A stretch of 64,000 bases of DNA. Origin: Ricinus communis. Its lineage: Eukaryota; Streptophyta; Magnoliopsida; Malpighiales; Euphorbiaceae. This document shows positions 45,582 through 58,270 of this stretch, one piece after another. The notes under the pieces were generated by a model, which did not search any database, had not been told where the DNA came from, and saw only the letters and a list, made by a program, of their open reading frames with translations. How positions within the stretch are numbered: position 1 is the stretch's first letter; each line of letters starts with the position of its first letter. The DNA lies in contig NC_063256.1 in assembly GCF_019578655.1 (NCBI RefSeq), positions 20,002,005 to 20,066,004 on the forward strand, read 5' to 3'. Made by a program: the position numbers and the translations under genes.

Positions 45582-48500
45582 TAACCTTAGAAGACTCTGT
45601 ATAAGGGCATTCAAAATGGTTTATACTCTTTAGAGTGTAATACATATGCTATGCCATCACTTTATTATACTTTCTTTTGTTACACTATCCCTCAATATAT
45701 ATTATATTTTAAAAAGTATAATAGCATCAACCCCAATTATATTTTTTTTTAATAACTCACAATATATATTCTATAAATAAATAAGTTATTTTAAAAAATA
45801 TTTAATTTATTAACTTTTTAAAAATATTCTAAAGATATTTTCTTGAAAAATAAAATATTAATATGTTTTAAAAATAATATTATATTTTTTGTGACTCCTA
45901 AAAGTAAAATTATATTTTTAAAAATAATATTCCAACATATAACAATTTATCATAGATGGATTAAAATATTCCGGCACGAGATACAAAGGAAATGAATATG
46001 AAAAATTTGATGGACGGTTCGAATTGGATAAATTTAAGAGATATTTATAATTTTGCGGATTTGGTTGCGTACCAAACTATAAAAAATTTCATGATGGTCT
46101 TGATTTTGTAAAAAGGAAGGATTTTGTTTATTTGATATATTTTTAGCATTCTCATTCCTATTGAGAAAAATAAAAATAAAAATATTTTTTTTTTGAATGA
46201 GTTGATAGAAAAGTTTTAGTAAAAATATGAGAATCGAGAAATTGAACAAATGTATCACTTATTTATAAAGATTTTTTTATTTAAAAATATTACCGTGGAA
46301 ATGTTAAATAAAAAATTATGCATCCATTTTACCATTGCTTAAAACAAATTGATTTTACTTAAAACGAAAAAAGAAGAAGCTGCAAAAAAGTGGCCCATTC
46401 TGCGTGTAATACTGATTACACGCAAAACTCAGTGTTCAATATATTACACTCTCACCTATAGTGATAGTGTAATTGAGGTGTTAAATGAAGGGTATTATGG
46501 ACTTTATTACATTTTAGTGTCCACACCTCAAGTATGTAGCAGGTATTTAATATTAACTTTTAAAGACTTTAAAAAAATATATTAAAATTAAAAATTATTT
46601 AATTATAATTTTTATAAAATCTATAAAAATAAGTTTATATTCAAGAAAATATTGACCTTTATAGATATGGATTTTTATATATTTTTGATGATTTTTTTAT
46701 ACATCGTTATAAATAAAAAATTTAAATTTTTTTTCATATCTACCTAAGATTTCAATAGATTTTTATTTTTTTGAAAATTCATATTTTTTCTTTTCAAATT
46801 CTCTTGCATTATCATTTCCATTCATTTTCATTATATTCTTCATCTTAAAAAAAATATTGAATAAAACTTAAAAACTAAAAGTTATTTATTAATAATATTT
46901 TTTATGCTTATAAATACAAAAATATAAAATTTCTAATTTAATTTTAGAAGGGGTCCACATAAAAAATATAAATGTCAAATAAAAATTCTAGCGATTTATG
47001 AAGGTTGTTACGAGCAAGTAACCTCACCATAGACTTCTAGATTATATATAAAAATTATTTGAAAAATTGTTTCTATTGGTAATCATGGTTGTTATTAATC
47101 TAGGTATTTATTAAATAATTAATAAACGTGATTATTATTAATTTAGGTATTTATCAAATATATAATATATAAGATATAACGAGTATAATATGAATTTGAT
47201 GATTTAATTAGAGAAAAATTATGATATATGATAATTTCTTTTTGAAAAATTATCATCTTGACAAAAAAAATAATATTAATGTTGTGAAGTAAAAAATTTA
47301 AAAAATGAATATAAGATTTAATACAATAATAAAATATATTGTTTGTGTATGAGGTTGCAGATAACATTAAATGGAATAATTTTTATGGTAAACGTACAAA
47401 ATATTAAAAGCAGAACTTTTTTTTAAACAATTGAATAAACTTACAAGTAAAAATTAATAAAAATATTAATCGAATTAAATAATAATATGTAAAATTAATA
47501 AAAATTTACAAGTACTATTAAAAACTCATAAACTTTTAAAATTAATTAATTTAAAAAAACTATAAATGTTTTAAATAGTAATCGAATACTCACTCCTAAT
47601 TTTCAAAATTTTAGCAGACTCTCTAATTTTTATAGAAACTTTAGAGCCTTTTTGGTCTATTTTTTTGGTCCATCAGGAAACTCCTCCACTGAAACAGCCT
47701 ATATTGTAGATGGACTTTATTGTTAAATGGAAATTTATTAACAACTCCTTACAAATTAAACTATTAAATATAATAATATAGTCTTTTATTTAACTATTTA
47801 TTTATAGAATTATTTTGATAGTAGAAAATTTGTAGCTAAAGTCCAAATACTATTAAAATTTTAATTGAATTAATTAATAAAAATATCATAAATATGTAAT
47901 TAAAATAAGATTATAGTTCGAATCTCAAATTTTTTTAATTTTCTTAATAAATTTAAAATTAAACACATAATACATTTTATGTACAAGCTGATCAAGAGTA
48001 CTAGGGTGTTTTATTTTTTTTTCTTTTTTTTGAATCCCAAAATACTAGCATTAGGAAAAAAGTTACCTGAGATTTAAAGAAAAAAGGACTGTAAACAAAG
48101 TCAATTATCACTACTTATCTTAAAGGACACCATATAATATTATATTATTGAGAAAATTAATTAAGTAAAATGATTTTGCTTAATAAGGAATAAAAAAAGT
48201 TATTAAAGAAAAAAAAATTAAGGTTCTTTTGAACTATATATATTCTATTTATATTTTATCCTACAATAATTCTCATGTAGTTTTTATTAATTATTTTTAT
48301 CTAATATTTATTATCAATTGAAAGTCCTAGATAAAACATTCTTTTATATCTTTATTATATTATTAATAATATTAAGTAATCTAAGCCTAATATTTTTTAC
48401 ACAATAACTACATAAAAAAACATATCATTAAGTTTATATTTATGACAATGTTTACATGATTAATCTTTAATTTTTATGGTGATTTTTAATCCTTTTAGTA

Positions 48501-49305
48501 CTATACCGTGTCATCTATAATCTATAATCTATATATATATATATATATATATATATCAAGCAGGCCAAGTTTTTCTATGAAATTCTATATGGTAAAGTTT
48601 CATGAAGCCATGTAATAACCTTTTCCAATAAAACAATGATACATGGCATATTTATAAAAATGTTAACTATAAATTTTTATAAAAAAGTTAAATATGATCG
48701 TAAATGCTAATAATGAATATAAATATAATATTATTATATAGTACAATAATTATTATAGGTACTACAAATCAATAAAAAAACTTATTATCTTTTTATAAAA
48801 TATATGCTTATGTTTATATACATATAAATAAAATATTGATAAAATAACAAAAGAATAGAAATTATAAATTTGGATCATAAAAATAATTAAAAGAAATTTG
48901 TGACATGTTGAAGAACTTATTAGTACAACACAATAAATAGAAAAAAAATTTAATCCATCAGAAAATAATAATGATAAAAATAAATAGAAAAAGTTATAAT
49001 AATCTTATTTATAAAAATAAGTATTATTTGGATATAAAAAAAATTTATTAATGCAATAAAATAGATAAAAAATTAAAATTGATAAAAATATATATATATT
49101 TTATGTTTATCTTAGTGTATAAAAATATAATTTTTTTTATAAAAATATATTACATGTTTACAAAAGGCTAATATATATAAAAATAAAAATATCATAAAAT
49201 AAAAATATAATTTATTTTTTACTAATATAATTATAAATTAAATTATATGTAAAATATATAGTAATAATTTTAGATAAAATAAATAAAATAATTATACAAT
49301 AGCAA
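45582..49305. other. AT-rich spacer with hairpins and a TA repeat
   Basis: No gene or large element recognised. Two adjacent hairpins stand out at 46402-46423 (GCGTGTAAT/ATTACACGC) and 46443-46472 (ATTACACT/AGTGTAAT with one mismatch further in). The stretch about 45603-45742 has weakly inverted ends and may be a small MITE. A TA microsatellite lies at 48531-48556. The remaining sequence is low-complexity AT. Confidence 0.5.
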
Positions 49306-49793
49306 GAGAAAAATGCTAGTAATAAAAAATAAACAAGGTAACTAGTCTTATAATAATTTAATAATTTAAAAAATAATGAAATAAAAAAGTTTTACTAATA
49401 AAAATAAAATAAAAAGATCTCGTGTGATCTTAAACGATGACAACATAATAAGGAACAAATTCATGATCTTTCTAGTATTTCAAAATTAAATTTCTAAAAT
49501 CTTTTATCCTTTTATCAAATATTACAACAGTTTGATGTTTATTTTTCAATGTTTTATTTTTTTATACTATTGAAAAGATTAAAAAAGTAATTTATTTTAA
49601 AAAATTATTTTTTTAGGAAGCAAGTGGAGCACATTCTCCTAAATTTAGAAAATAATAGTAAATTAACTATTTTTAATTTTAAAAATTTTAGAAATTTTAT
49701 TATTTCAATAGTATGAAATTATTTTAGAAATATTTATCAATTAATTTTAATATTATATAAATTAATACTATCAATATAGTTGATATTACTATC
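49306..49793. repeat. 488-bp direct repeat, left copy
   Basis: Compared by eye with 51794-52281 (offset 2,488) I found no difference over the full length, from GAGAAAAATGCTAG to GATATTACTATC. The 2.0-kb viral fragment lies exactly between the copies. The sequence is AT-rich host DNA; diverged relatives occur at about 52757-52905 and 60595-60700. Confidence 0.92.
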
Positions 49794-50984
49794 CCCCTTT
49801 GAAAAATGATTTTGAAACCATAAAACTTTTTCATGATTTTTTATATGGTAATAATCAGATTGTAAAAAAGGTTTATCTATTTCAAAAGGTGTAAAAATCA
49901 TATTTAAAGTTGAAAAATTTTCCATTGTTGATCTAGAAGGTGACAAAACAGGTTCATCCGAATTTTTATCTTGTTCTATATTAACAGAATCAGTGTAAAA
50001 AGGTTGAGGAATCCTATTTTCAAAATCAACTCCTTGTAAATTTGTATTAGAATTTGAAAAACGTGTTGTGTGTGTGGAAGGTCTAGAATTTTCAAAAGTA
50101 GACAATCTAGATGAAGGTACAAAAGTAGGTGAAAAACTTATTTGAACAGAACCATTAGATTGCTCTAAAATTTGTGAGACTCTAGAATTATTTTCTATAG
50201 ATTGAGGCTTATTAATTTCTTGTAAATCCCAAGTTCCAGCTTGCGACAACTCATTCCATTTTAGTCTTTTGGGGACTTGTATTTTAGAATGTAAAGGATT
50301 AGCTTCAAATAAAATCGTTTCATTTCTTGTTAAAGAATGTCTTGCTCTAGGATCTATAGTTGTTGTCATTACTTTATAGTAGATCCTATAAATGACAGCT
50401 ATAGATCTAGAATTTTCAGCAAAATCCATATTTTTGGTTTTAACAGTTAAGATCAAAGTGTCTAAAATATTTGAATCAAATAATAAAATTGAAAAATTTG
50501 GATAACAATTAAAATAGACAGGACCATTGGCTAAATTTGATTCAGCTATAGCCAAAAGTGAATTTGAAAAATTCAAATGTCTTGCATCTCTTAAACAAAG
50601 GAAAATAGGTATGTCCAATCCAATTCTAAATAAAGGTTTAACAGCAATTTGAACCATGCCTATATGTAAAAATTTAAATTTCTTTTTAATATGTTCATGC
50701 AATGCAGAAGACGAAAGTAAATGTAAATTTTCATGAGATTTATTTAAAGCGATAGTTTGTTCAGTTTGTTTAATAGAATAATTTTGTGCAAAATCAAAAG
50801 TTCCAATTCGATAAATACTATTAACATTTTATTTAGGGATGGACCAATTATGTAACTGATTTTCTATTTCTGAGATATTAGACCCTTGAACAGTAAATTC
50901 TTCAGAATTTAAATCAGAAAGAGTAGAAGAAGAAGAAGGAGAAACTATTTCTCTACTACTAAAACTGCGAAACAACGATGTCAT
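49794..50984 (-). pseudogene. Movement protein of the divergent EPRV
   Basis: An ATG at 50984-50982 starts a Ser-rich N-terminus (MTSLFRSFSSREIV) like the main virus. The frame carries HIGMVQIAVKPL and RDARHLNFSNSLL at the positions of the conserved movement-protein blocks. Only one stop interrupts it (TAA at 50831-50829). The 321-codon frame below runs past the viral edge at 49794 and ends in flanking repeat DNA at 49737, so the true C-terminus is missing. It is much less decayed than the main array. Confidence 0.82.
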
Positions 50985-51571
50985 TACCAAAGACAATAAA
51001 CAAGTGAATAATGTTTAGGATAGTGGGACCACCTACCGGGACTGCCTTGACCGATAATTGGGAAGACGGGCTGACCAACGGAAAACCAGGCTGACCAACG
51101 CTACCTTAAACAGTATTACGAGTTTAATATCTAGGCTCTGATACCAATTGCGGAGCAGGATCAGAAGTTTAGAAATAATTAATATTATAAGAATAGAAAG
51201 AAAAGAAGTAAGTAAATAATGTAAACTTTTATTGAAGAGAGAAGTTTTACAAAGAGATTATAGGGAAGATAGCTCAAGCATTCAAGTGATGCCTCATTTC
51301 TTCTAATGTACATCTATTTATAATAAGAAAAATTATACTATTCGGACTTCAAACATTTTTGAGTCCGTTACATTATTGAATTAATTTGTCAAAAGAAAAC
51401 AATAGTTGTTTGTCATCTTGTCCATTTTGTCAAAAAGAGAAGATTCTTTGTCCGCCACTTGTTCATTCTTATCAACTTTGTTTTGTCCTTGTCCATTCTT
51501 CAAAAGATGCTTGTTTATCTTTTTGTCCATTTTGTCAAAAAGAGAAGATTCTTTGTCCGCCACTTGTTCAT
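50985..51571 (-). promoter_or_regulatory. Promoter and leader of the divergent EPRV
   Basis: On the minus strand, a TATA box (TTATAAATAG) lies at 51323-51314. The tRNA-Met primer site TGGTATCAGAGC is at 51146-51135, about 150 bases before the movement-protein ATG. The leader holds two copies of GCTGACCAACG (plus-strand text, about 51070 and 51091). A 105-bp tandem repeat lies upstream of the TATA box. Confidence 0.75.
51421..51571. repeat. Tandem repeat upstream of the divergent viral promoter
   Basis: TCCATTTTGTCAAAAAGAGA and the 28 bases after it (about 48 bp in all) occur at 51421 and again at 51526, a period of 105. The repeat lies between the ORF2 stop and the TATA box, the same place as the 40-bp repeats of the main virus. 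Confidence 0.88.
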
Positions 51572-51793
51572 TTAGTCAAAAATAATGTCATAATTGTCGA
51601 GTCCATAGCAATCATCTTCATTTTGAGAAGTAAAGCTAGGTCCACTAGTGCTTCCAGAGTCCTCATTGTCACTATCTCCAGAGACTTGTGACAAAGCTTG
51701 TTCTAAGGCTGCTTTAAATTCTTTCTTAGTTGTATTTCCAGATAATTTTGCTAAAATTTTGCTTTTATCCGATAAAAAGTTAAATTATAGCAC
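51572..51793 (-). pseudogene. ORF2 tail of the divergent EPRV
   Basis: About 70 codons open on the minus strand to the stop at 51574-51572. They are rich in Ser/Asp/Glu and end in QNEDDCYGLDNYDIIFD. The acidic tail with DDC(Y/F)G parallels NKDDCFGIFKPIK at the end of the main virus ORF2, linking the two viruses. It is truncated at its N-terminal side by the integration junction. Confidence 0.68.
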
Positions 51794-52281
51794 GAGAAAA
51801 ATGCTAGTAATAAAAAATAAACAAGGTAACTAGTCTTATAATAATTTAATAATTTAAAAAATAATGAAATAAAAAAGTTTTACTAATAAAAATAAAATAA
51901 AAAGATCTCGTGTGATCTTAAACGATGACAACATAATAAGGAACAAATTCATGATCTTTCTAGTATTTCAAAATTAAATTTCTAAAATCTTTTATCCTTT
52001 TATCAAATATTACAACAGTTTGATGTTTATTTTTCAATGTTTTATTTTTTTATACTATTGAAAAGATTAAAAAAGTAATTTATTTTAAAAAATTATTTTT
52101 TTAGGAAGCAAGTGGAGCACATTCTCCTAAATTTAGAAAATAATAGTAAATTAACTATTTTTAATTTTAAAAATTTTAGAAATTTTATTATTTCAATAGT
52201 ATGAAATTATTTTAGAAATATTTATCAATTAATTTTAATATTATATAAATTAATACTATCAATATAGTTGATATTACTATC
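51794..52281. repeat. 488-bp direct repeat, right copy
   Basis: Appears identical to 49306-49793; see the left copy. After it the sequence differs (TTTTAGAATT here, CCCCTTTG to the viral side on the left). Confidence 0.92.
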
Positions 52282-52704
52282 TTTTAGAATTAAAAATTTA
52301 TTATATAATTAAAGATTAAATTATTATTAAATATAATATTATTTAAAATATTACTTTTTAAAAATAGAATTATTATCTAATTAGAAAACTAATTTATTAA
52401 TAATATAATATTAAAATATAATTAATATGCTATTTCTTAGGATAGAATTAATACTATTATCTGATTAGAAAACTATTTATTAGATATTATAATATTAAAA
52501 TATAATTAATATACTATTTCTTAAAATTATAGTTAATATTTAACTAGAAAAGTAACTTATTAATTAATTAATTAATTAATTAAAATATTTATAAAATTAC
52601 ACATAAACTTGAATCTCGTAATAAATATATATGTCAAAATAAAAATTCTATGTGTCAAAAATTAAACACACATGTCAAAAATATTTTAAGTCTAAAATTA
52701 ATAT

Positions 52705-52753
<49 letters not shown>

Positions 52754-53818
52754 CTTAATAATTTTAAAAAATAATGAAATAAAAAGATCTTACTAATAAA
52801 AATAAAATAAAAAGATCTCGTGTCATTCTAAATGATGACGTCATAATAATCTTACTAATATCTTAAAATTAAATTTATAAACTTTTTTTTATCCTTTTAT
52901 CAAATAGAAGAACACATTTGAAACATATATGGAAAATAAAGAATGTAAAGTGATAAAACAATAGCAGTGAAAAAGAAGGAAGAAGCAAAGAACAGTCCAA
53001 GAATATAATAAAATAGTTATATTATTTTATAAGTAAACAAAGCTCTGGCTGCTACACAGCTCAACAACAGTCCAGAGACATACACTCAAGAACATGAATA
53101 ATTAAAAGTAGGAGTTCCATGTTTTTTTAAAGTAAAAAACATATTACTATAATGTTTAAGAAAGGATATTGAATACCATGCTTGAAAAAAGGAAGCATAA
53201 TAAATGTTATTATAAAACCAAAAGGGCTGTTACGAAAGCATTAATGTCATTAAAGAACCAAAATATCAATAGATAAAATAGAATAGTAAAAGATAGATGA
53301 TAGGCAAATAATGAGGAGTTCTAACTATGTAAAACAAGAGAAAAGGAATGCAGTATCAACTGAGCCAACTCACCTTAAGAAAGTCTGTGAGTTACAATAT
53401 ACCATTTAATAACAATACTCAGTGTTTATAAAGAGAAGCAATGCAGGTTTTGCTTAATGAGAGAGGAATCTTGCGTAATTCAATATATAACACAATTGTC
53501 ACTGTTGGGATATGCATGCATGGGAGAGCGGTTAATGTCCAAGTTTTTCTTACACAGACCAAAATCAAGAAGATACATATGACATATAGCATATGCCTAT
53601 AAATCCAATGGGTAATGTAAGAATGCATGAATCAACACTTCGAGAAATGTTAAATGGGGGTGATCATTACACTCATACAGCTAAAATATTAGGCAGTCAT
53701 ATCAACAAGTGGGATATCAAGTGGAATAATTAACTTAATTTACTTTACGAGCTTATACTTCTAAGTAAACAAACTAACAAAATAGTAAGCCTAAAAACAG
53801 AACGACATGACTCGTAAG
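52282..53818. other. AT-rich spacer
   Basis: Low-complexity AT-rich DNA. It includes (TTAA)n at about 52558-52582, a TA microsatellite at 52711-52750, and a diverged partial relative of the 488-bp repeat at about 52757-52905. No gene recognised. Confidence 0.5.
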
Positions 53819-53823
53819 ATTTT

Positions 53824-54332
53824 TGCTATGGTTATCTTGAATTTATGTCAAGCCCATATTGTGTCATAGCCCAAGTCCACAATTATTTGCTTGGAGAGCA
53901 AGGACTTATCTTAGCCACTCATTTTAACTTGGAGAGCAAGGGCTAATCTTGGCCATGTACTCATACTTGGTGATCAAGTTTAGTTTGCTATATATACACT
54001 AGCAATTAGTGAAGAAAGACACGGAGAAGATATGGAGCAAAATAGCAGATGGGAAACACTTGAGTGAGGTCTTTCTCTTAGGTACTAGTAAAAGTCTCTT
54101 TTAGTTCTTAGACTTATTTTACTAGTACATTTTGAAGTTACACACTTGAGTGTAATTGGGTTTTGGGTTTTGAGTGTTATTCTCCATTTGTACTCCTCAT
54201 TTTAATTAGTAGATTTTACTTCTCTTTCGCCCGTGGATGTAGGCTTATGCTGAACCACGTAAATTTATTGTGTTTATGTATTTCTCTATTTTGTCATTTA
54301 TATTTCCAACTTCTGCAACAAAAATCCTAACA
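53824..54332 (+). repeat. 5' LTR of the copia element
   Basis: 509 bp, TGCTATGGTTATC...AATCCTAACA. It contains TATATATA near 53992, a plausible promoter TATA box, and two copies of a CTTGGAGAGCAAGG-type repeat (about 53892 and 53933). Confidence 0.92.
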
Positions 54333-54383
54333 AACTGGTATCAGAGCTGATATCATATTTATTCGGGAATTATTTCGATAAAA

Positions 54384-55128
54384 TTTGACATCGAGAAATA
54401 TGACCGCAATATGAGTTTTGCCCTTTGGCAAGTTAAGATGCGTGTGCTCTTGACACAAAATGGCTTGCAGAAAGCACTTCATGGAAAGGATAAGTTACCA
54501 GCCACGATAATAGAAGAACAAAAGCAGGAATTAGATGAAAAAGCCCTAGCTGTCATTCAGTTATGCTTGTCAAATGAGGTTCTGTGAGAAGTCATACATG
54601 AGAAGACTGTAGCAGATTTGTGGGAAAAGCTTGAATCACTTTTCATGATAAAAAACCTCACTAGCAAGCTTGTTGTGAAGCACCGTATGCATATGCTCTA
54701 TATGGCAGAAGGTACATCTGAAATCACATCTTGATGATTTCACATCCATCTTGATGGATTTGGAAAATTTGGAGATCAAGTATGAAGAAGAGGATCAAGC
54801 CCTTATGTTGCTTCGTTCTTTGCCTCCATCCTATAAGCGTTTTCGTGACACTTTAATTTTCAGCAAGCAGACGTTGACAGTTGAAGAGGTAAAAGCGTCA
54901 CTTTTTTCATAAGAACTCATGGATAATGAGCTTATTGGTAGTAGCAGAGATAGTCCTGCCGATGGACTTATTGTTCGAGGAAGATCTTACAATAGAGAGC
55001 CTACTAGCAGTAGTCATCCAAAGTCTAGATCCAAATCTAGATACAACAATTTAACTTGTAATTACTGCAAGAAGAAAGGGCACATTAAAGTTAATTACTT
55101 TAAGTTAAAAAATAAGCAAAAGGATTAG
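54384..55128 (+). pseudogene. copia gag (broken)
   Basis: The capsid-like region starts near EKYDRNMSFALWQVKM. A stop near 54586 (TGA) and a frameshift near 54715 interrupt it, as does a stop near 54912. The last open part, 54919-55128, carries the zinc knuckle CNYCKKKGHIKVNY, in which the final cysteine is tyrosine, so the C-X2-C-X4-H-X4-C motif is incomplete. Confidence 0.82.
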
Positions 55129-55736
55129 AAAACTCCGGAGAAACCCGCTGAAGCCAACATTATTGAGGATGAGGTTCAATGTGATGTTTTCACTGTCACT
55201 GACAACAAAGCTATGTCCATGAAAGGGTGGATTTTAGATTCTGGTTGCTCATTTCATATTTATCTTAATAAAGATTGGTTCTCCACTTATGAACCAGTTA
55301 ATAGTGGAGTTTTCTTGATGGGAAATGATCAACCGTGCAACGTTGTTGGTATTGGTTCAGTCAAAATAAGAATGCACAACGGTGTAGTTAGAACTTTGAC
55401 TGAAGTGCGACATGTTCCTGATATGTCAAAAAACCTTATTTCTTTATCCACTTTAGATATTGGTAGTTGTAAATTTGTTGGCGGTGATGGTGTTTTAAAG
55501 GTTGTGAAAGGTACCTTAGTTGTGATGAAAGCTCATCAGATTGGAGATTGTACGTGTTGCAAGGATCTACTGTTACAGGCACAACTGCTGTATCATCCTT
55601 CATGTCAGATTCAGATGTCACCAGATTATGGCACATGAGGCTGGGACATATGAGTGAGAAAGGTTTGACAATACTGAGCAAGAGAGGACTTCTTTCTGGT
55701 CAGAGTACATCCAAGTTAGAGTTTTGTGAATAATGT
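55129..55736 (+). pseudogene. copia protease and integrase zinc-finger start
   Basis: The protease motif DSG (55237-55245) in ILDSGCSFHI lies in the open frame 55213-55638, with the conserved LxEVRHVPDMSKNLISL block after it. A frameshift near 55545 moves to the frame 55548-55733, which holds [13 protein letters not shown], the HH part of the integrase HHCC finger. A TAA at 55731-55733 then falls between the expected cysteines. Confidence 0.82.
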
Positions 55737-56576
55737 CTCTTTGGAAAGAAAAAGAGGATTAGTTTTAGCTTAGGGGTTCATAGAACTAAAGGTACTCTTG
55801 ATTACATCCATGCGGATCTTTGGTGACCAGCACGAGTTCTTTCTAAAGGTGGTGCTCGATACATGCTAACCTTTATTGACGACTACTCCAGGAAGGTATG
55901 GGTTTACTTTCTAAAGCATAAGAGTGATGTGTTTGTCACTTTCAAGCAATGGAAGGCTTTAGTGGAAAAACAAACTGAAAAGAAGATTAAACGCCTTCGC
56001 ACTGATAATGGTTTGGAGTTTTATGATGGCGATTTCAATAAATTTTGCAAGGATGAAGGTATTGTTAGACACCTTACAGTCAGAGGCACTCCTCAACAAA
56101 ATGGCGTGACCGAGAGGATGAATATAACCTTGATGGAAAAGGTTTGTTGCATGTTATCCAATTTTGAGCTATCAAATGTTTTTTGGGCAGAAGCAGCTTC
56201 AACAGCGTGCTACTTGGTGAATCGTTCTCCCAATGCTTCAATTAATTGTAAGACTCCGGAAGAGGTATGGTCTGGTCATCCTGCTGATTATTCTGAGTTG
56301 AGGATATTTGGATGTCCTGTCTATGTTCATGTCAATGACGGCAAGTTGGAGCCTAGATCCAAAAAGGGTATATTCATTGGCTATCCTGCTGGCGTAAAGG
56401 GATACAAGGTTTGGTACCCTGATCCAAAGTCGCCTAAGTCTATAATCAGTAGGGATGTTGTGTTTAATGAATCATTTATGCTTCACTCGAAAAAAGAGTC
56501 TTCTAAACCTTCTACGAGCATGGAGAATATAAGCAAGCAGGTGGAAGTTGAGGTGGAGAATACAAATGCTCCATAA
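55737..56576 (+). pseudogene. copia integrase
   Basis: After a stop near 55825 (TGA for a Trp-type codon) the catalytic core is open from 55863: LTFIDDYSRKVWVYFLKH and LRTDNGLEF supply the first two acidic residues, and GTPQQNGVTERMN the Glu region. The GCPVYVHV and GIFIGY blocks of copia integrase C-termini follow. 237 codons are uninterrupted, the best-preserved part of the element. Confidence 0.88.
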
Positions 56577-57385
56577 AGTGTTCCACAACCAGATCCAGTT
56601 CAACTACCTATTTCAAATGAGGCAGACGAGTCACCGGAAGTGGAGGACTATTCAATTGCCAAAAATAGGGGTATGAGAACGAGAATTAAATCTGTGCGGC
56701 TTAATGATTATGTTACTTATGCACTAGCAGTGGCAGAAGAAACAGATGGAGTTGGTGATCCATCAACATATTCAGAAGCCATCACATGTCTAGATTCTGC
56801 CAAGTGGTTAGTTGCTATGCAAGAAGAAGTGGAGTCTCTTCACAAGAATAAAACTTGGAACTTGGTCAAGCCGCCTAAAGATAAGAAAATTGTTGGCTGC
56901 AAATGGGTCTTCAAAAGGAAATCAACTATTCGTGTTTTGCTTGCTTTGGTTGCTATACATAATTTAGAGCTCGAGCAAGTGGATATTAAAATTGCTTTCT
57001 TACATGGTGAACTTGAGGAAACAATTTATATGCAACAACCTGATGGTTTTAAAGTTGAAGGCAAGGAAGACCATGTTTGATTTCTTCATATGGTTTGAAG
57101 CGGTCTCCTCGACAATGGTACAAGCGGTTTGATTCCTTTATGATCAATCATGGCTATCTCAGGAGCCAGTACGATAGTTGTGTGTACTTCAAAAGGTCTG
57201 CAGATGGCTCATTTGTATACTTATTGCTCTATGTTAATGATATGCTTATTGCAGCTAAAGATATATGAGATCAACAATTTGAAATTAGAGCTAAGTGGTG
57301 AATTTGAGATGAAAGATTTGGGAACGGCTAAAAAGATTTTAGGCATGGAGATTCAAAGAAACAGAACTACGGGAAAAAACTCTAC
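56577..57385 (+). pseudogene. copia reverse transcriptase (internal deletion)
   Basis: Starts in the PSTYSEAITC / WLVAMQEEVESLHKNKTW region. KIVGCKWVFKRK is followed directly by VLLALVAIHNLELEQVDIKIAFLHGEL, so the segment that normally holds the KARLVAKGF block is deleted. A frameshift near 57077 and another near 57265 follow. The active-site motif reads YVND rather than YVDD (about 57231-57242), so a catalytic Asp is lost. Confidence 0.85.
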
Positions 57386-58192
57386 TTGACTCAAAAGAGT
57401 TTTGTTGAGAGAGTTCTGGAGCGTTTTGGGATGAAAAATGCTAAGCCTGTAAGTACTCCACTCGCTGCTCATTTTAGACTTTCTACTGCAATGTCACCAC
57501 AGTCGAGGGAAGATACTGAGTATATGTCACATGTTCCTTACTCAAGTGCTGTTGGCAGTCTCATGTATGCTATGGTGTATACTCGTCCTGATATTGCACA
57601 TGCAGTTAGTGTTGTTAGTCGATATATGTCAAATCCTGGTAAAGAACACTGGCATGCAATAAAATGGATTTTGAGATATTTGTGAGGTACCTCTAATTTT
57701 AACTTGGAGTTTGGAAGGAGCAAAGATTCTGTGGTTGGTTATATTGATTCAGATTATGCCGGTAATCTTGATAGAAGAAGATCAATTACAGGATATGTAT
57801 TTGCTCTTAGTGATACTGCCATTAGTTGGAAAGCTACTTTGCAATCTACAGTAGCTTTATCCACTACAGAAGCTGAATACATGGCGGTTGTTGAGGTTAT
57901 TAAAGAAGCCATTTGGCTAAGAGGTTTACTTGTTGAGCTCAGTTCAGATACAAAGGTGATTGTCGTCCATTGTGATAGTCAAAGTGTTATTCACTTGACT
58001 AAAGATTAGATGTTTCACGAGAGGACAAAGCACATTGATGTGAAGTACCACTATGTTCGTGATATTATCTCAGAGGGTAATATTATTGTTAAGAAAATCG
58101 GTACAACAGACAATTCGACTGACATGTTAACTAAATCTCTTCCAGTGAGCAAGTTCAAGCATTACTTGGACTTAATTAGTATTTTTTATTGA
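57386..58192 (+). pseudogene. copia RNase H and C-terminus
   Basis: Frames 57386-57685, 57704-58009 and 58010-58192 cover the RT/RNase H connection ([21 protein letters not shown]), the RNase H core ([39 protein letters not shown]) and the C-terminal HIDVKYHYVRD block. Stops at 57683-57685 (TGA) and 58007-58009 (TAG) break an otherwise aligned frame. Confidence 0.87.
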
Positions 58193-58270
58193 GTAGCCCT
58201 AAAGGGCTTATTTGGAGAAGCTGAAGTAAAGTTTATATGTTGAGGAGAAATTCAAGTTAAGGTAGAAAAT

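Larger units (their letters stand above)
49794..51793 (-). mobile_element. Second, divergent endogenous pararetrovirus fragment
   Basis: A 2.0-kb minus-strand fragment with, in viral order, the ORF2 tail, 3' intergenic region with TATA box, primer-binding site, leader and movement protein up to its C-terminal part. Layout matches the main virus, but protein similarity is modest, so it derives from a different virus of the same general type. It is precisely bounded by the 488-bp direct repeats. Confidence 0.82.

Noticed and set aside
51381..51563. Frame with a repeated ESSLFDKMDK unit
   Set aside because: It is the translation of the 105-bp tandem repeat between viral ORF2 and the promoter, after the ORF2 stop; nothing shows it is coding.
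49306..52281. Treating the 488-bp direct repeats as LTRs
   Set aside because: They lack TG...CA ends, primer site and polypurine tract, and the enclosed DNA is an inverted piece of a virus that normally has no LTRs.
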